The notes under the pieces were generated by a model. The model worked only from the letters and a program-made list of their open reading frames with translations. It was not told the origin of the DNA and did no database searches. Positions 20,491 through 32,195 of a DNA stretch of 64,000 nt are shown here, piece by piece. The DNA is from Eonycteris spelaea. Lineage: Eukaryota; Chordata; Mammalia; Chiroptera; Pteropodidae. The stretch lies in assembly GCA_003508835.1 (NCBI GenBank), contig PUFA01000225.1, forward strand, positions 2,232,001-2,296,000, read 5' to 3'. A program made the translations under genes and the position numbers. How positions within the stretch are numbered: the first letter of the stretch is position 1; every line of letters begins with the position of its first letter.

Positions 20491-21030
20491 GGTGGTTCCC
20501 TCCTCACCTCTCGTGCTGATTTTCTATTCGGCGGATGCTTTCCAGCTTGTGAACAGCCCGTGTGGAGGAGCACACACTGGCCCGAGCCCCACCCTGTGGC
20601 AGAGGACGGGGTTGGGAGGGGTGGAAAACGAGAAAGCCGAGATGTGGCTCCGCCCTCAAGGATTTTACCATCCCAATCTGCCATCTATACAGGTGGGAAC
20701 ATCTACAAGAAAATGTTCAAAGTAAGACATAATTGAATTTTTTTACTGCCCATAGGAATAAATTTTTCATCATAACCCAGCAAACACATGTGTGTTACCT
20801 ATACTCCAAGATTCTGTTACATTTGAGATTAGTCTGCTCTATTTTGTTTTTAAAAAAGATAGCCTTGACCCTTTGGCTCAGTTGCACGCCCACCGGTGGA
20901 GTTGCTGCCTTCGGTTTGGAAAATCACTGAAAAAAACCACACACTTCAGCTCCTTGGGTGTGTGTAGGACCTCAGGCTTCTCTCACATTCCATGTGTAAC
21001 TTACCTGGTTGGATCCATACAACTCTAATC
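20491..21030. other. Unassigned; possible decayed DNA transposon at 20730-20935
   Basis: The AT-rich block 20730-20935 ends in 'ttcggtttggaaaatcactg' and could be the terminus of a medium-reiteration DNA element. No clean inverted repeats or target duplication are visible. Confidence 0.3.
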
Positions 21031-21135
21031 CATGAGGTAACTGAGGCTCAGAGGTCACAGGAGTTGCCCAGGGTTACAGATCAGAGGTCGCTCATTTTGC
21101 CCAAGGTCGTAGAGCCAAGGCCTGAATGGGGCTCT
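21030..21135 (-). repeat. MIR SINE relic, antisense
   Basis: 'aggtaactgaggctcagagg' with 'cagggttacagatcagaggt' is antisense MIR. A partial internal duplication of the 'gcccagggttacag / gcccaaggtcgtag' phrase follows at about 21065 and 21100. Confidence 0.75.
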
Positions 21136-23340
21136 CTGCTGCTCAGGTTCATGACTCAGAACCCCTATGTGAGCTGGATCTGTTGCCCAGTTCTTTTCTT
21201 GCTGCGAGATGGACTGAAGGTTCTTCTTATAGAAGAAGAAACTGGGATCTAAAGATCCAAATGGCCCTGCCCTGGCCACCGTGGATTCGTGGGCCGGGAG
21301 CTGAGCCCAGAACTCGGTGCCTCTTGTCCGTTGTTGCAGGCATGGGAGAGCTGGGTGCTGGGGAGAGCCATCAGAGGTGAGGCTGGGCCCAAAGTGGTCT
21401 GGGTGTTCCCTCAGTTTGTCAGGGGAGAGTCTAGGAAGGGAAGGGGAGTGTGGGCAGCCTGAAACTGAGTTGGGCTGGGTACCACTGCCAGGCAAGAAAG
21501 AGTTTGCATCAGGGTCCTGGGGCCTGCCTAAATGCCTCAGGCTTCTGGGAGATCTTCTGACAGGAAAGCCTTAAGCCAGTCCCCAGAGAAGCTAGTTTTT
21601 AAATGCTACTCCTGTTTGACAACAGAAATGATAGTCCGTCAGCAGGAGGCTTGTGGAGTGTAGGTTCAGCTGGGGGAGAGCTTAGCACCAGGTGGTGAGG
21701 TGAGGCGTGGCTGGAGGGGGAAGGGTGCTAGCTGCTCTGGAATACCCAGGAAAAATGCTGACCCTATAAATATTTACCGGGATAAATTAAAGATAAGGCC
21801 TGGAATCAGAATTGGGAGCAAGTGGAGAATTCATACGCTCGGTTCCATTTTCAACTGTACTATGAAAAGTGAGCCTGTTTCTCCAGTTCTCAGAACTAGG
21901 TTTTCCATGTGTGGCTGGTGCCCTTCCCAAAGGACTTTGCCCTTTGCAAACAGAAGAATGGGCAAGCAAGGGGTGTTTGTAGCTGAGAGACATTTCCTTT
22001 CCGTTTGGGTGTATTTCCTGCTCAGAGTTTACAGGGCCCCTCCTGTACACGAGCAGCCCAACCTGCCATGCGTTATGCGTGGCCCTGGGGAGGAGGTGGC
22101 ATAGGGGGTGGATGGTGCTTCAAGCCCAGCTGTGTCTTAGTGTCTGTATGCTTCTTGTTAATTTACTCAGCACCCACTGGTTTGAGCATCAATTCCAACC
22201 ATAAAAATGAGAGTGGTCAGCGCCAGGATCCTGATTTCAGGCTCTGGTTCCTTTGTAACATGTCAAGCCAAAGAGGTGGCTGTGTGACTAGGAGTTCTGA
22301 CGGAACTTGAGTGGGCTGTATGCTTCCATCTGAGGCTGGGAGAACAGAGGCTGGAGCCTAGGTGGGCTTCCAATAAGAAGAATCAGTACCGCATAAGGAG
22401 GTTGTGCCTGATGCTTGAATAAGAATGGATCATGCTGCGCAGGTGGATGAGTGTCTGTCTTGTATCAGCCCTTTATCTCTCCATCTGTATATTCTGCATG
22501 TCCCAGGAATACTCTATACTACATTCCCTCCAGTTCCTCCAGGGTGACTTTCGATGACCCCTTTTTCCCTATGAAGAATCTGTATTTCTGAGATGATGGG
22601 CCATTACCTCAAGAGGACATTGAGAGGCTGGGGAAGAATCGGAATTAGAATTTATAGATGTTTCCATGTTTCCTGCTCAGCCCTCTCCTCACCTCACGTG
22701 ACCTACGTTTGAATGCAGGTATATTAGCCAGTGAGATGGTGGAGACGGGGTCGAGGGAAGGGTGATGTAGTGGTTTATTGGGCTCCACTTTGTCATGACC
22801 CCCCCAATAGTCACAGCTTATTTGTGGCTGCTCAAGGCTGCCCAGCTGGCCCCCCTTCCCCAGGCACCCAGACCCTGTGTCCTGGGAGAGGCAGGTGGTA
22901 GACGCTGCCTCCTCTGGAGAGTGTGTGTGTGCTACTTGCACGTTCACGTCTGTGTAGGGAGGGCCCGCAGCTGCTTTTGGTCTCATCGGGGGGCCCTTCA
23001 GACCACGCAGGAAGGGAGCCACGAAGACACTGAGGCAAAACGCTTGGAGGCAGAGTTGGGCTGGAGGGAGAATCAGAGATGGTGTCGGTGCCAGTCCTCA
23101 CAGCTCCCTCCTGCCCACCTTCTACAGCAGGGGGATTATCTCAGAAAGCAGCAGCTCCTCTAGCAGCCATGGCCTCCTTTCGTGGTGCAAGCCTTCTCTG
23201 ACTCCAGAAACCCAATGTCCTTATTTAAACCCAAATAGCCCTCTGGTAGCAGCCAGCAGGGTGGGCTTAACTTATTCTCTTCTTTTCTCGTTATTCTACT
23301 CCCAAGTGTCCCTGCTCTTCCCTGATATCCCTATCATTGT
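21136..23340. other. Unassigned mixed sequence
   Basis: No exon or repeat is convincing. A 134-codon plus-strand frame (21700-22104) and a 146-codon minus-strand frame (21055-21495) are long but lack motifs, splice framing or codon character. A TG run follows at 23348-23367. Confidence 0.4.
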
Positions 23341-23367
23341 GGTCAGAGTGTGTGTGTGTGTGTGTGT

Positions 23368-24200
23368 AGATGTGAGTATGGACAGTGACTGGGGAAGTTG
23401 GGTGAGCTGAATTTCTCCACTGCCTCTGGTCCCTTACTATTAAGGTCAAGTGATTCAGCTGAAAAAGGAAGGTTTTTGTTGGGGCGGGTAGCGGGGGACC
23501 TTCCACAGGGGAAGGGAGAAGAGGGAACAGGAGAAGTCCTTGCTGATCCTCCTGTCCTGGTCAGGGCGATCCTAGAGTGTCCCTGTTAGGGTGTGGGGAC
23601 TCCACCCCCTCCCCCATCTCTGTAGGACTGGGCTATGGGTGAGGCTGTACCCAAGGCAGAGCGTGCATGTGTTCTGAGCGGGGATGAAGACGGAGCTCCT
23701 CTACACCTGCCTCTGGCGGCAGAGCCAGATGCGAGGGAGACAGGGAGAGGACAGAGTAGCTGAGACCTCTGGGAGAGCAGCACGGCAGCGGTGGAGGGAG
23801 GAGCGGCTTCCCAGGGGAGGGGCACCTCGGAGGGAGGCCGGGGGCTGAGGAAGGGAGCCTGGGCCAGCAGGGACAGAGGCTGCCTCTGGTCAGCTCTTCC
23901 GGGGGCAGCGGGGCAGAGCACGAGAATTTAGAGTGTCCAGACCCCAGAAAGGACGTTACTGAATTTGAACGAAAGCATCCCGATTGGGCCCAGCATCTTC
24001 CAAATCTGGTGTTATCAGAACCAAGGCCAGTCATCAACACTTTACTTTGCTACATGGTATTTTTTAAAATGTCTTTTACAGGCTGAAACAGCCAACTGGA
24101 AATAGAAGTTGTTCCAAAATATTTTTATGCACATAAGCCCTTCTCTCTGATCATTTGTATTTCTCCTCAGTAAATAGCATAATGTCTTGAACTAGCTGGT
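23368..24200. other. Unassigned; GC-rich then AT-rich
   Basis: 23640-23900 is GC-rich with some CpG, too sparse for an island. The AT-rich 24040-24180 segment looks single-copy. No gene is supported. Confidence 0.4.
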
Positions 24201-24321
24201 GCTTGATCCCTACCTTCCCCGCCTTCCAGGGGCATTATGCTCGGGGAGGGCAATGTGCAAGAAAGTAAGATAAGAAACCGCTCTCAGTCCAGATTCTTTT
24301 GTGGGCTGCGATTTCAGATTA

Positions 24322-24516
24322 CAGCAGAGTCTTGAACAACGTGGGGGTTGGGACCGCACCTGTTCAGTCGACAGTCCTCTGAGAACTACAGTCCGCCCTC
24401 TGCACATGGGGATTCCCAGCCGAGGAGCTGACTCTGGAACAACACGGGTCAATTGAAAAATGTTCATGTATAGTGGGACCTCGCAGTTCAAGCCCATGTA
24501 GTTCAAGAGTCAGCTG
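24322..24516. mobile_element. Small deleted Tigger (Tc1/mariner-type) element
   Basis: The terminal inverted repeats are readable: CAGCAGAGTCTTGAACAAC at the left and, on the opposite strand, CAGCTGACTCTTGAACTAC at the right. TA dinucleotides flank both ends (24320-24321 and 24517-24518), the mark of mariner/pogo insertion. At 195 bp it keeps only terminal sequence and has no transposase. It resembles the mammalian 'TGACCCTTGAACAAC' Tigger group. Confidence 0.88.
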
Positions 24517-25354
24517 TATTTCTCCACCTGGCTCAGAGCCAGGGTCACTGTCTCCCAGTCACTGCTGACGAATTTAGAGTGGAGTTGGATCACACCTTGT
24601 CCACCCTTCTCTGCCTTTTTTTCTCGGAGACCTGGCCTTGTCACTCACTTCTGGGTACTCCAATAATGTAGATAAGGTGCTTGCCCACAGTATAATGTGG
24701 GTTAGGAAATACTGAATCTCTTACTCTTTGTGATAACTCTGTATGTTTTTAACGTTTCTTTGAGAAAGAGTAAGCTATTTTTAGACAGCTTATCACTCCC
24801 ACAAGAGCCTCATAGACAACAGGTTGGAGGAAAGGAGGTGTCAACAGAAGCTTATTTGCATAGTTCCCACAACCCTCCCTTGGTCAAGTTGTAGCTGTTT
24901 CCCAGCAAGTTGTAGTCGGGGCCCTGCTGTCATTTTCTTTCCACCACACAGGCCAGAATCAGTGGGCAAGTCAGGCTAGATACAGCTTGTTATAAACTCC
25001 GTGCATTGGTGTCAGAGTTTGCTTTTCTGGATGAAGAGGTCAAGACAGGAGAGGAACCTAGAGTCCCAGCCTTGAAAGCAAACTTTCATTCAGTTCCGCC
25101 TCCTCCCATAGCATCCGCCTTTCCAGTGTCCCAGACCTGTGATCAGCCAGCGCCACTCGAATCGCCCCTGTGACTTGGAGCACCGCTCTGTGAAGCGTCC
25201 CTGTCCATCAGCGGGCAGTGTCAACTCCTTTCCTAATGTGGATCTCACACATTTTCTCCTACTGTCCACTCTCAGTTCCAGTTTGACATCCTGGCCATTC
25301 TTTCCTGTGCTCGCTTGTTGTCTTTTCGAGAATTAGGCAAGCGTTGAAAGACAA
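24517..25354. other. Unassigned sequence
   Basis: It includes a T- and A-rich piece at 24690-24880 with two 'cttatcac'/'agataag' GATA-like motifs. No repeat or gene was identified. Confidence 0.35.
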
Positions 25355-25605
25355 TATGGCACAGTGGGAAAAATCTAGGCTCTGCTGTCCATCTGTCTGA
25401 GTGGGCACCTACCTCACACTCACCAGCTGTGTTACTCTGGTTATAAACCTTAACCTCTCTGGGCCTCAATTTGCCTATCTGTAATACGTGTGTAATGATG
25501 GTACTTATCGCATAGGGTCGTTGAGAGGGTTAAATGAATGAACACATGTACAAAGTTTAAAACAGTGCCTGACAGCTTTGTAAGTCACTCAGGTCATGGT
25601 AACTT
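25355..25605 (+). repeat. MIR SINE relic, near full length, sense
   Basis: 'atatggcacagtgggaaaaa' begins the head, followed by 'ccagctgtgttactctggtt' and 'cctctctgggcctcaatttg' with the 3' tail 'aaacagtgcctgacagc'. A good MIR copy. Confidence 0.88.
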
Positions 25606-25619
25606 TTTGTCTTCTCTTA

Positions 25620-25960
25620 AAGTAAGCTGTGTAGAGTTGAACACAGTACTCCAGATGTGGTCTATTCAGCGGGACTCTGATGCCCTCTACTTTATAAACT
25701 ATTTCTGTTATGTTAGACTATGTTTGCAAACCACTGGTGTTTAAATTGAGCTCATTGTACTGAAATCCTCAGGTCACTTTCCCATAGACAGCCATTAAGT
25801 TTAGATAGCCCTCTCCTACATCAAAGATGTGATCTGCTTCAGAGAGAAGGTCAATGTCAAGGGCAGCTCAGAGAGTCCCTTCACATTGGTTCCAAACATG
25901 CACGTACCCTCATTGAAGCAGTCTGGTCCTTTTTATAATGCCATTCTGCAACTGGTGTTC
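25620..25960 (-). repeat. CR1/L3-like relic, antisense
   Basis: 'gttgaacacagtactccaga' and 'tgtggtctattcagc' are the antisense of a CR1/L3 coding-side sequence, and 'gttaaatt'-type text continues for about 300 bp. Decayed but diagnostic. Confidence 0.6.
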
Positions 25961-26244
25961 TGTTTGGATCATCCCTCGACCCACACTGGCCTGAAATAAA
26001 CTTCCCTGCCCCGTGGCTCTTTTCTTCTTCAGTGGGTCTCTTTCATGCTTCTCTGCTTATTTGATGCTCTTGCTTATCAGGTGAGCTGAGCGTATGCTGT
26101 TGGGACCTTTCTAACCTCCAAATCCAGCTCCCCCACGTCTCACATTTCCCACAGGTGCCACAAGCCTACTCAGACTGCCCAATTTCACAGGTAAACCTTT
26201 GAGACCCTCTAAATCCTTGCTTTTCATGGGCCAGCAGCATTTAC

Positions 26245-26395
26245 AACACAACACTTGGGACATTGTTAGAAATGCAGAATCTCAGGCCTTACTCTCTACC
26301 TATAGAATCAAAATCTGCATTTGAACAAGGTCCCCCAGGAAATTCACATGCACATTACCATTTGAAAAGTACTGTTCTACATTATTCAACTTGGG
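26245..26395. mobile_element. MER5-type hAT relic
   Basis: 'ttgttagaaatgcagaatct' with 'caggcc' and 'atcaaaatctgcatttgaac' and 'aaggtcccccaggaaattc' follow the MER5 consensus. The termini are not clean. Confidence 0.75.
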
Positions 26396-26689
26396 TGGAA
26401 ATGAGGTTGAGTGGGGAAGAATCCCATCTCCTAAGATGTTGAAATCAGTCCTACTGACCAGGCTCCTGGGGACAGACATAAAACCTTTTCCAGGATATTT
26501 GATCACAAACACTCCACATTCTCCATTTACTTCTTAGAACTCCAACAATAAGATTTTTAGAAAACACTCATACATTAAAAAAAATCTAGATTGTATTTGT
26601 GTTTTCCTCTATTTTATTAGGAACATGCTCTTGAGCATATCTCAATCTTTGGATTATATACACAGCTGGAATCTTTTCAATGTTAAATG

Positions 26690-26945
26690 TAGGGTTTTAC
26701 ATTGATGTTATATTTCATTTTGTCAATTTTAGGCCATTATTTCAGTATGTGGAATCCTGATTCTGCCATAGCGTGTTAGCCACCCCTCCCGGCTTTGTCG
26801 GTGTTAAATCTGGTAGCCTTGCCTTTTGAGTCTTTTTGCAAATCATGGATGATGAAGCCCTGGAACAACATAGCAGGGTCAGGAACAGACCCCTGTGGGG
26901 CACCGCTGGGCCTCAGCCGTCGGTTCAGCCAGCGTTGTTGAGGGT
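26690..26945 (-). repeat. CR1/L3-like relic, antisense
   Basis: 'gcaaatcatggatgatgaag' leading to 'gtcaggaacagacccctgtg' and 'gggcaccgctgggcc' is a characteristic CR1/L3 phrase. A plus-strand frame that begins here (26836) is a chance product. Confidence 0.6.
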
Positions 26946-27059
26946 AAGAGCTGCAGCGCTGCAATCAGAAGAGCTGGTTGGTGATTCAGCTCTGCTCCCT
27001 GCTGCCTCTGTCCCCTCTGGCAAGGTATCACTGCCCCAGAAGCCTGTTTCTTCATTTGT

Positions 27060-27245
27060 AATTGAGGGAATTAGAGTAGTCACCAACATCCCCTGGGGCG
27101 CATTGAAGAAATGCTTGTGGCTGGGCCTCCTCCTACCCAGAGATCCTGATTCAGTTGGTCTGTGGTGGTTCCGGGCCTTAATATTTTTAAGAAGCTATCT
27201 GGGCAATTCTAGTGTTAATCTGGAATTGAAACCACTGGACCAGAT
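27060..27245. mobile_element. MER5-type hAT relic
   Basis: 'agtagtcaccaacatcccct', 'agagatcctgattcagttgg', 'tctgtggtggttccgggcc' and the end 'ttgaaaccactgg' match MER5. It is a decayed copy within the open frame 26836-27303, which it helps to explain. Confidence 0.7.
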
Positions 27246-27985
27246 CATCTCTAACATGATGATCTGCATCTCTGATCTCAGGGGCTCCCAGGCAGCCTGG
27301 TAGGCATCTTCTGGGGCCTTCTGTCCTACAGCCTGAGCTCTGCTGGCTGCTCTCCGTGGTCAGAGAGGGCCTGGTGTAGCACAGTGGTAGGCTCTGGGTG
27401 TGCCATACAGGACCACAGGACATCCTTGCCTTCCCCAAGTTTCCGGGAGAGGACTCGGGATGCTGCTGTCAGCTGTTTGAGCTCCCATCCTTTTCCTCAG
27501 GACAGAAGAATCATCTTTGATTCTCTGACACTGGCCTTTCTGTGTTTCTGAGCTTGCTGCCTAAGAAAAATAGCCAGAGGCCAGTGTAAGTCAATTTTAG
27601 TCTAGGTCAGTCGAGATGACTCCCTGTCTGGTCTGGTTTATCTCTGCCTCTGTTTCTTCTCTCTGTAAATCAGGAGGTGAAGTACCTCTGAGGCCATGTC
27701 TTTCCCTTTATCTACTCCCATAGGCCGAGTACTGCTCCGTGCTGGGCTGCAGCAGCTGTTAGGAACCTTGGTGGCCAACACATGAATGCATACAGACCCC
27801 TCTGCCTTGGCACTGGGTGTCAAAGCACCTGTGAGCCCAGCTTAGCTCATTTGGGGCAAGACTGGCTTCTACCCTGGGGCTCAGGATGTTGCTTTCAGCA
27901 TCCCTTCCTGCTTCTGGGGTAGGATTGTGCCCAAGATCTGTGTTATCTTGTCCTTTCCCAGCCCCCTTGCCTCTGGGTGCTGGGA
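27246..27985. other. Unassigned sequence
   Basis: Mixed composition; no repeat, exon or RNA gene recognised. Confidence 0.4.
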
Positions 27986-27989
27986 GTGT

Positions 27990-28180
27990 CTGCAGTGGGC
28001 TTGTTAATTGGCACTTCAGCTGGCTGATTGACTCTAATGCGGGTGAACGTTTAGTTACCCGGCTGCGCCTCTCAGACAGCCGTTAATTGCAGGCACGAGA
28101 GAGACAATAATTAGGAGATAATGGGTGGCTTTTGTGTGAGTCCTTCTCCTTGTACTGTGTCAGCAAACACCAAGGGTTTG
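27990..28180. promoter_or_regulatory. Candidate conserved regulatory element, strongest motif cluster
   Basis: In 120 bp there are TTAATTGGC at 28004, TGATTGAC (PBX/HOX-like) at 28025-28032, GTTAATTGC at 28082-28090 and AATAATTAG at 28106-28114. Two motifs with the related TTAATTG core are set about 80 bp apart, and a MEIS-like GACAG precedes the second. The block contains no repeat and looks unlike its neighbours. This is the typical appearance of a vertebrate developmental enhancer. Comparison with another mammal would decide it. Confidence 0.4.
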
Positions 28181-28469
28181 TTTCCTAACACGCAGCTACC
28201 CTGCTGAGGAGATGCTACAGCCCCCTTCTGCTCACTCTGTCCCTGTCATCCAGCCCACCCATCCCACCCTTGACCAGACATCCCATGGGTGACAGAAATC
28301 ATGTTCCCATCTTCCAAAATACTATTCCCTAATCCCCAGGCAGTCATGACCCCATTTTGGTATTTGTGAGGTTGAATTGATGCTTTATTAGAAAGTAGTA
28401 CTTAATCAACCTTTCTTTAAAAAGGGGGGGGCGGTAAGTAAATACCACACTCTGCCTTATTCCATGGGC

Positions 28470-28790
28470 CTTTCTTTGTTAAAACTTTTACATAGTTGTA
28501 ATTAGTGGGTAACTCTTGTACTGTGCTATGCATTTTCTTGTTTAATGATATTTTATACAAACATTTTCAGGTATGACAATGGTCCATAAATTTGTCATTT
28601 TAAATAGCTGTAAATAATTCTGTCATGTTACTCCATTACTGTATTGTTCTTCTATTACTGAAAATTTGGGTTGTTTCCAATTTGTTACTATTATGAATAG
28701 CTCTGCTATAACCATCTTTACATGTTACCGATTTTTTGTCCCAGTTATATCCCAGGGGGTAAACTGAATGAGGAGTTGTATTGATCTGGC
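28470..28790 (-). mobile_element. Old LINE relic (L1M/HAL1-like), antisense
   Basis: 'tgaaaatttgggttgtttcc' with 'aatttgttactattatgaat' and 'agctctgctataaccatctt' is the antisense of the common 'ggttgtttccactttttgctattatgaataatgctgc' LINE text. It is AT-rich and has no open frame. Confidence 0.65.
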
Positions 28791-28959
28791 ATCATGTTGG
28801 GAAGAGTCGAGGGAGTGGAGAGCGGAAGCTAAGGGAAAATTTGACTGATTCCTCCCTGGCTCTCCAATACAAAATTCCTTCTCTGTGTGCCTTTTCCTAT
28901 CCATTTCTAGAATGATCTTGACTCCAACTTCCCTAGTAACTCTCACAAGTTAGTGACAT

Positions 28960-29465
28960 GTTTACCTATTGGTGCATAAAAGATCACCCCAAGATGCAGT
29001 AACTTAGAACAATGTATTGTCATCTCTCAGGAGTCTCTGGGTTACCTGGGCTCAGCTAGGTGCTGGCTTGGTTGTCTCCTGACCCTGTAGTTATCTGAAG
29101 GCTAGACTGGGCTGGATGGCCCAGGTGGATCCTCACACGGCTGTCATCTAGAGCTCAGCTGGGGCTGTCAACCTGAGCACCTCTATGTGGCTTCTTTATG
29201 TGACCTGGACTTACCTCAGTGTGGTAGTTGGTTCCCAGAGGGAGTGTCTCAAGAGAGAATATTCTAAGAGGCCCAATTGGAAAGTTTAAGGCTTCTTATT
29301 CCTTAGCCTCAGAAGTCACACAACATCACTTCTGTTACATTTTGTTGGTCAAACTGAGTCATAGGCCACCCAGATGCAAGGAGAGGAGAAATAGACTCCA
29401 CCTCTCCGTAGTAGGAGTAGCAAAGAATTTGCAGCCATCTTTGATCTTCTACCCTTGAAGACAGA
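28960..29465 (+). repeat. Medium-reiteration repeat (LTR- or DNA-type), unnamed
   Basis: 'aaagatcaccccaagatgca' and 'gtaacttagaacaatg' followed by 'gggctcagctaggtgc', 'tcagctggggctgtcaacct' and 'aatagactccacctctc' follow a family widely found in mammals whose consensus begins 'aaactaccccaaaacttagtggcttaaaac'. I recognise the consensus but not the Repbase name with certainty. Confidence 0.65.
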
Positions 29466-29599
29466 AAGCCAGTACTGATTATACCCTATCAGCATCTCCT
29501 TCGGAGAGGCCATCTTAAAGACCCTGCCCCTTTATTTCCACTCCAAATCCTGCCCATTTTCACAGTTCAGAAGTCATGTGATCTCTTCTCAGCACCTTC

Positions 29600-29920
29600 C
29601 ATCATGGCCCCACGGGAGTCATCTCTCTTCTCGCCTCCCTCATCTTCCTGAACTCCCAAGGCTCTGTACCTGTGTTTGCTTACACAGCTCTTACAGTGCA
29701 CATCACAGCATTCAGTTATTAATGGGTTTGGCTTGCTAGGTTGTCAATTCCTGCTTGAAGGCAGGGAGTCTGTCCTATTCTTCATGTTAATCTCTATGCT
29801 TTACCCGAAAGACCTCGCAAAGTGCTCGGCATGTAAAAGGTCTTCCACACATCCCGTTCCCTTCCCCTTTTTCATACTTTACCACTTTACTGTCTGTTGA
29901 ATGAATGAGTAAATTATCTA
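29600..29920 (+). repeat. L2 LINE 3' end
   Basis: 'cacatcacagcattcagtta' then 'tgcttgaaggcagggagtct' and 'gcaaagtgctcggcatgtaa' ending 'ttgaatgaatgagtaaatta' follow the L2 3' consensus. Confidence 0.8.
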
Positions 29921-29934
29921 ATGAAAATGAGGCA

Positions 29935-30165
29935 GGGAAGAGGACAGACACTTACCGAACACTTAGTGTGTGCACTGACTAGCACTAGCTTTATGTAAGT
30001 TATCTCATTCAATTTTATAACAACCTGGGGAGTACATCTCTGTTTTGCAGACGTTGAAGCTGAGGTTTGGAGGGGTTAAATACTATGTTCAACATGACAT
30101 TGTTGGCTCACATAGTTAGAAACTTGTGGAGTTATGATTTGAACTAGGTCTTTGGGAACTTAGGA
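29935..30165 (-). repeat. MIR SINE relic, antisense
   Basis: 'aacacttagtgtgtgcactg' then 'agttatctcattcaatttta' with 'agacgttgaagctgaggttt' and 'ggagttatgatttgaactag' is antisense MIR. Confidence 0.82.
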
Positions 30166-30174
30166 TGAGGGTTC

Positions 30175-30325
30175 TCTCCTACATGCTTTACTCTTAGAAC
30201 CTCAGTTTCTTCACCTGTAACATAGGGAGGATAATACTTTATGGAGTTTTTGGGATGAAAGAAAATAAGATAAGCAACATATCCAGTGCTTGGTATAGCG
30301 TAGGCGTTTTCTTCATACTGCACAT
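30175..30325 (+). repeat. MIR SINE relic, sense, partial
   Basis: 'cctcagtttcttcacctgta' with 'acatagggaggataatactt' and 'agtgcttggtatagcg' is the MIR 3' half, in the opposite orientation to its neighbour. Confidence 0.78.
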
Positions 30326-31750
30326 CATGACATCACTTCTTGTTCCCAGGGATTTCACAAACACTCTATGTGTTTGGGATGCCTTTACGGCTAGCGATGT
30401 AGTTGACAGAACTGCCCCGTCACTGTCTTTGGGTATATGCATTCTTCACCAACACGTACATAATTTCTCTGGTACCCTGTGCTTCCCAATTCCTCCCCGC
30501 TCCCCCGGGGCATCGTTTCTTCTGGAGTCCTCCCTGATGAGCAACCTCCCACCTTTGTAATCACAGTGCAGACAGCCAGGTCTCCAGTCACCTGGGCACC
30601 TCCCCCAGAGCAGCTGGGCTGGGAGCCCGCCCTCAGACATTTAATTGCTTTTGTTTGCTCTTTGAAAATTAATTCCAAAAAGAGCTCATTAGTTCTCTTT
30701 CTTTTCCTCATCCCCATGCTCACTTGCTTACTTTACCTCTCATCTCTGATTCATTTTTTGGTCCCTTTCTGTTTTATCGCATACAAGACCCCGTTCAGGA
30801 CGATTGTGCAGTGGTGATGCTTCGCTGGGTGAGTTATGATATGGGCTAGAAAGGAGACTGCAGTGCTGTGAAGGGGGTTCCTTGGTAGAGCTAGGACTTA
30901 ATGATTTATGTCTTTTCTCCCCTCATGCCCTTCCCCGTATTGCTCTGGCTCTGGCCTCATCATTCTCTGGCTTGAGATGCTGCCGAGAAGGGAGGAGCTG
31001 CCTAGTCTAGGCGTCCACTAGTCTGGTCTGGTCTCTGTCCCTTCATTCTGACCTCAGTTCCATTTCCCACTCCCCTGCTTGGCCACTGATATATAGCATC
31101 AAGTTGCCTGAAGCACAGAAGGCAGATGAGGTTGGACTTTTTTCTTAACTCTTTTCACACCCTTTCTTCTAAAGGTCTGTATTGAAAAGTCTGGGAATCC
31201 AGACAGATGCAAGTTTCTTCAAATTCTTTTCTCCCTGCCTTCAGGCTCTTCTTCCCTCCCAGGGATGGCCGTTTGGACGACAGGGCTCAGCGGAGGTGAG
31301 GTGGGAGCCATCCAAGAAAATTACTCTGTCGAAGCCATGCTCTCTTTACCACTCTGGTCCAGCACTAGCAGGGGGCTTGTCAAATGCAGCTGCTAGTTGT
31401 TGTGATTCTGTTCCTGGATGCCTGGAGTTTTGCAGATCTTCAAGTGCAGAAAAGCATTTCCTGCATCCATGTGGATTTGCAAACATATGTCCTTTATGGG
31501 TTAGAGAACAGTCTGAAGAAGGATCCCTTCTCTCAAATGCATCTTTACACAGCAGTGTGCAGCCGTGATATTTAACACCTCTGAACCTCAGCTTACAAGC
31601 CCGTGGTGGGCAATATAAGGAGGAATGGGCAGAATTGCAAGTAAGCTGGTCCAGCGTTTGATTCTGAACAGTGCCTATGGAGTCAGGCCTGATGGCCTCA
31701 GCCAGAATTGACCTCTGCTTCAACTGAATTCCTCTGGTCCAGTGACCTGT
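30326..31750. other. Unassigned sequence
   Basis: Several 110- to 130-codon open frames overlap on both strands (30391-30817 and 31182-31723). None has a domain I recognise and they interrupt each other. Confidence 0.4.
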
Positions 31751-31769
31751 AACATTTACAGGAAATCTG

Positions 31770-32195
31770 TGCTTTTAGTTGTAGAGTGGTAGTAGAAGAT
31801 CATATTTGGTAAATAAATTGGGGCTAGATTATATAAGGTCTTGCATTTTGAGCTAAGAAGTTTAGCTTCTGTCCTGTAGGCACTGGAGCTACACCGAAGG
31901 CTTGTTAGCCAGGGCTTGACAGAATTGTCACTTATAGAGAGCAGGGAGACCAAATTCAGAGGCACATTCTTTCTTCTCCAGGGCAATGGGACTGGAGATG
32001 AATGTCCAGACAGGTTGCTGGCTCATGCTTAATTTATAGTCTAAAGACTATATCACAAACAGGGAGGATTTCTTCATAATAGGGGCTTCTGGTGACACAC
32101 TGAGAGCTATTTCAGGATCTCAGGGGGCGATGTTGGGAGCTCAAGTCTTAGGATAAAGTTAAGTGGATGACTGGAGGCAGGAGGGTTAGGGTCAA
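31770..32195 (+). repeat. Ancient repeat of the '...gagtgacatgatctg...' type
   Basis: 'attgtcacttatagag' and 'ctagattatataaggtcttg' with 'tctgtcctgtaggcactgg' resemble a mammalian repeat containing 'gggccttgtaggccatgg' and 'gccattggagggttttgagc'. The same family seems to recur at 43.1, 44.4, 46.3 and 51.1-51.5 kb. It is related in vocabulary to L2, but I cannot name it. Confidence 0.45.
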
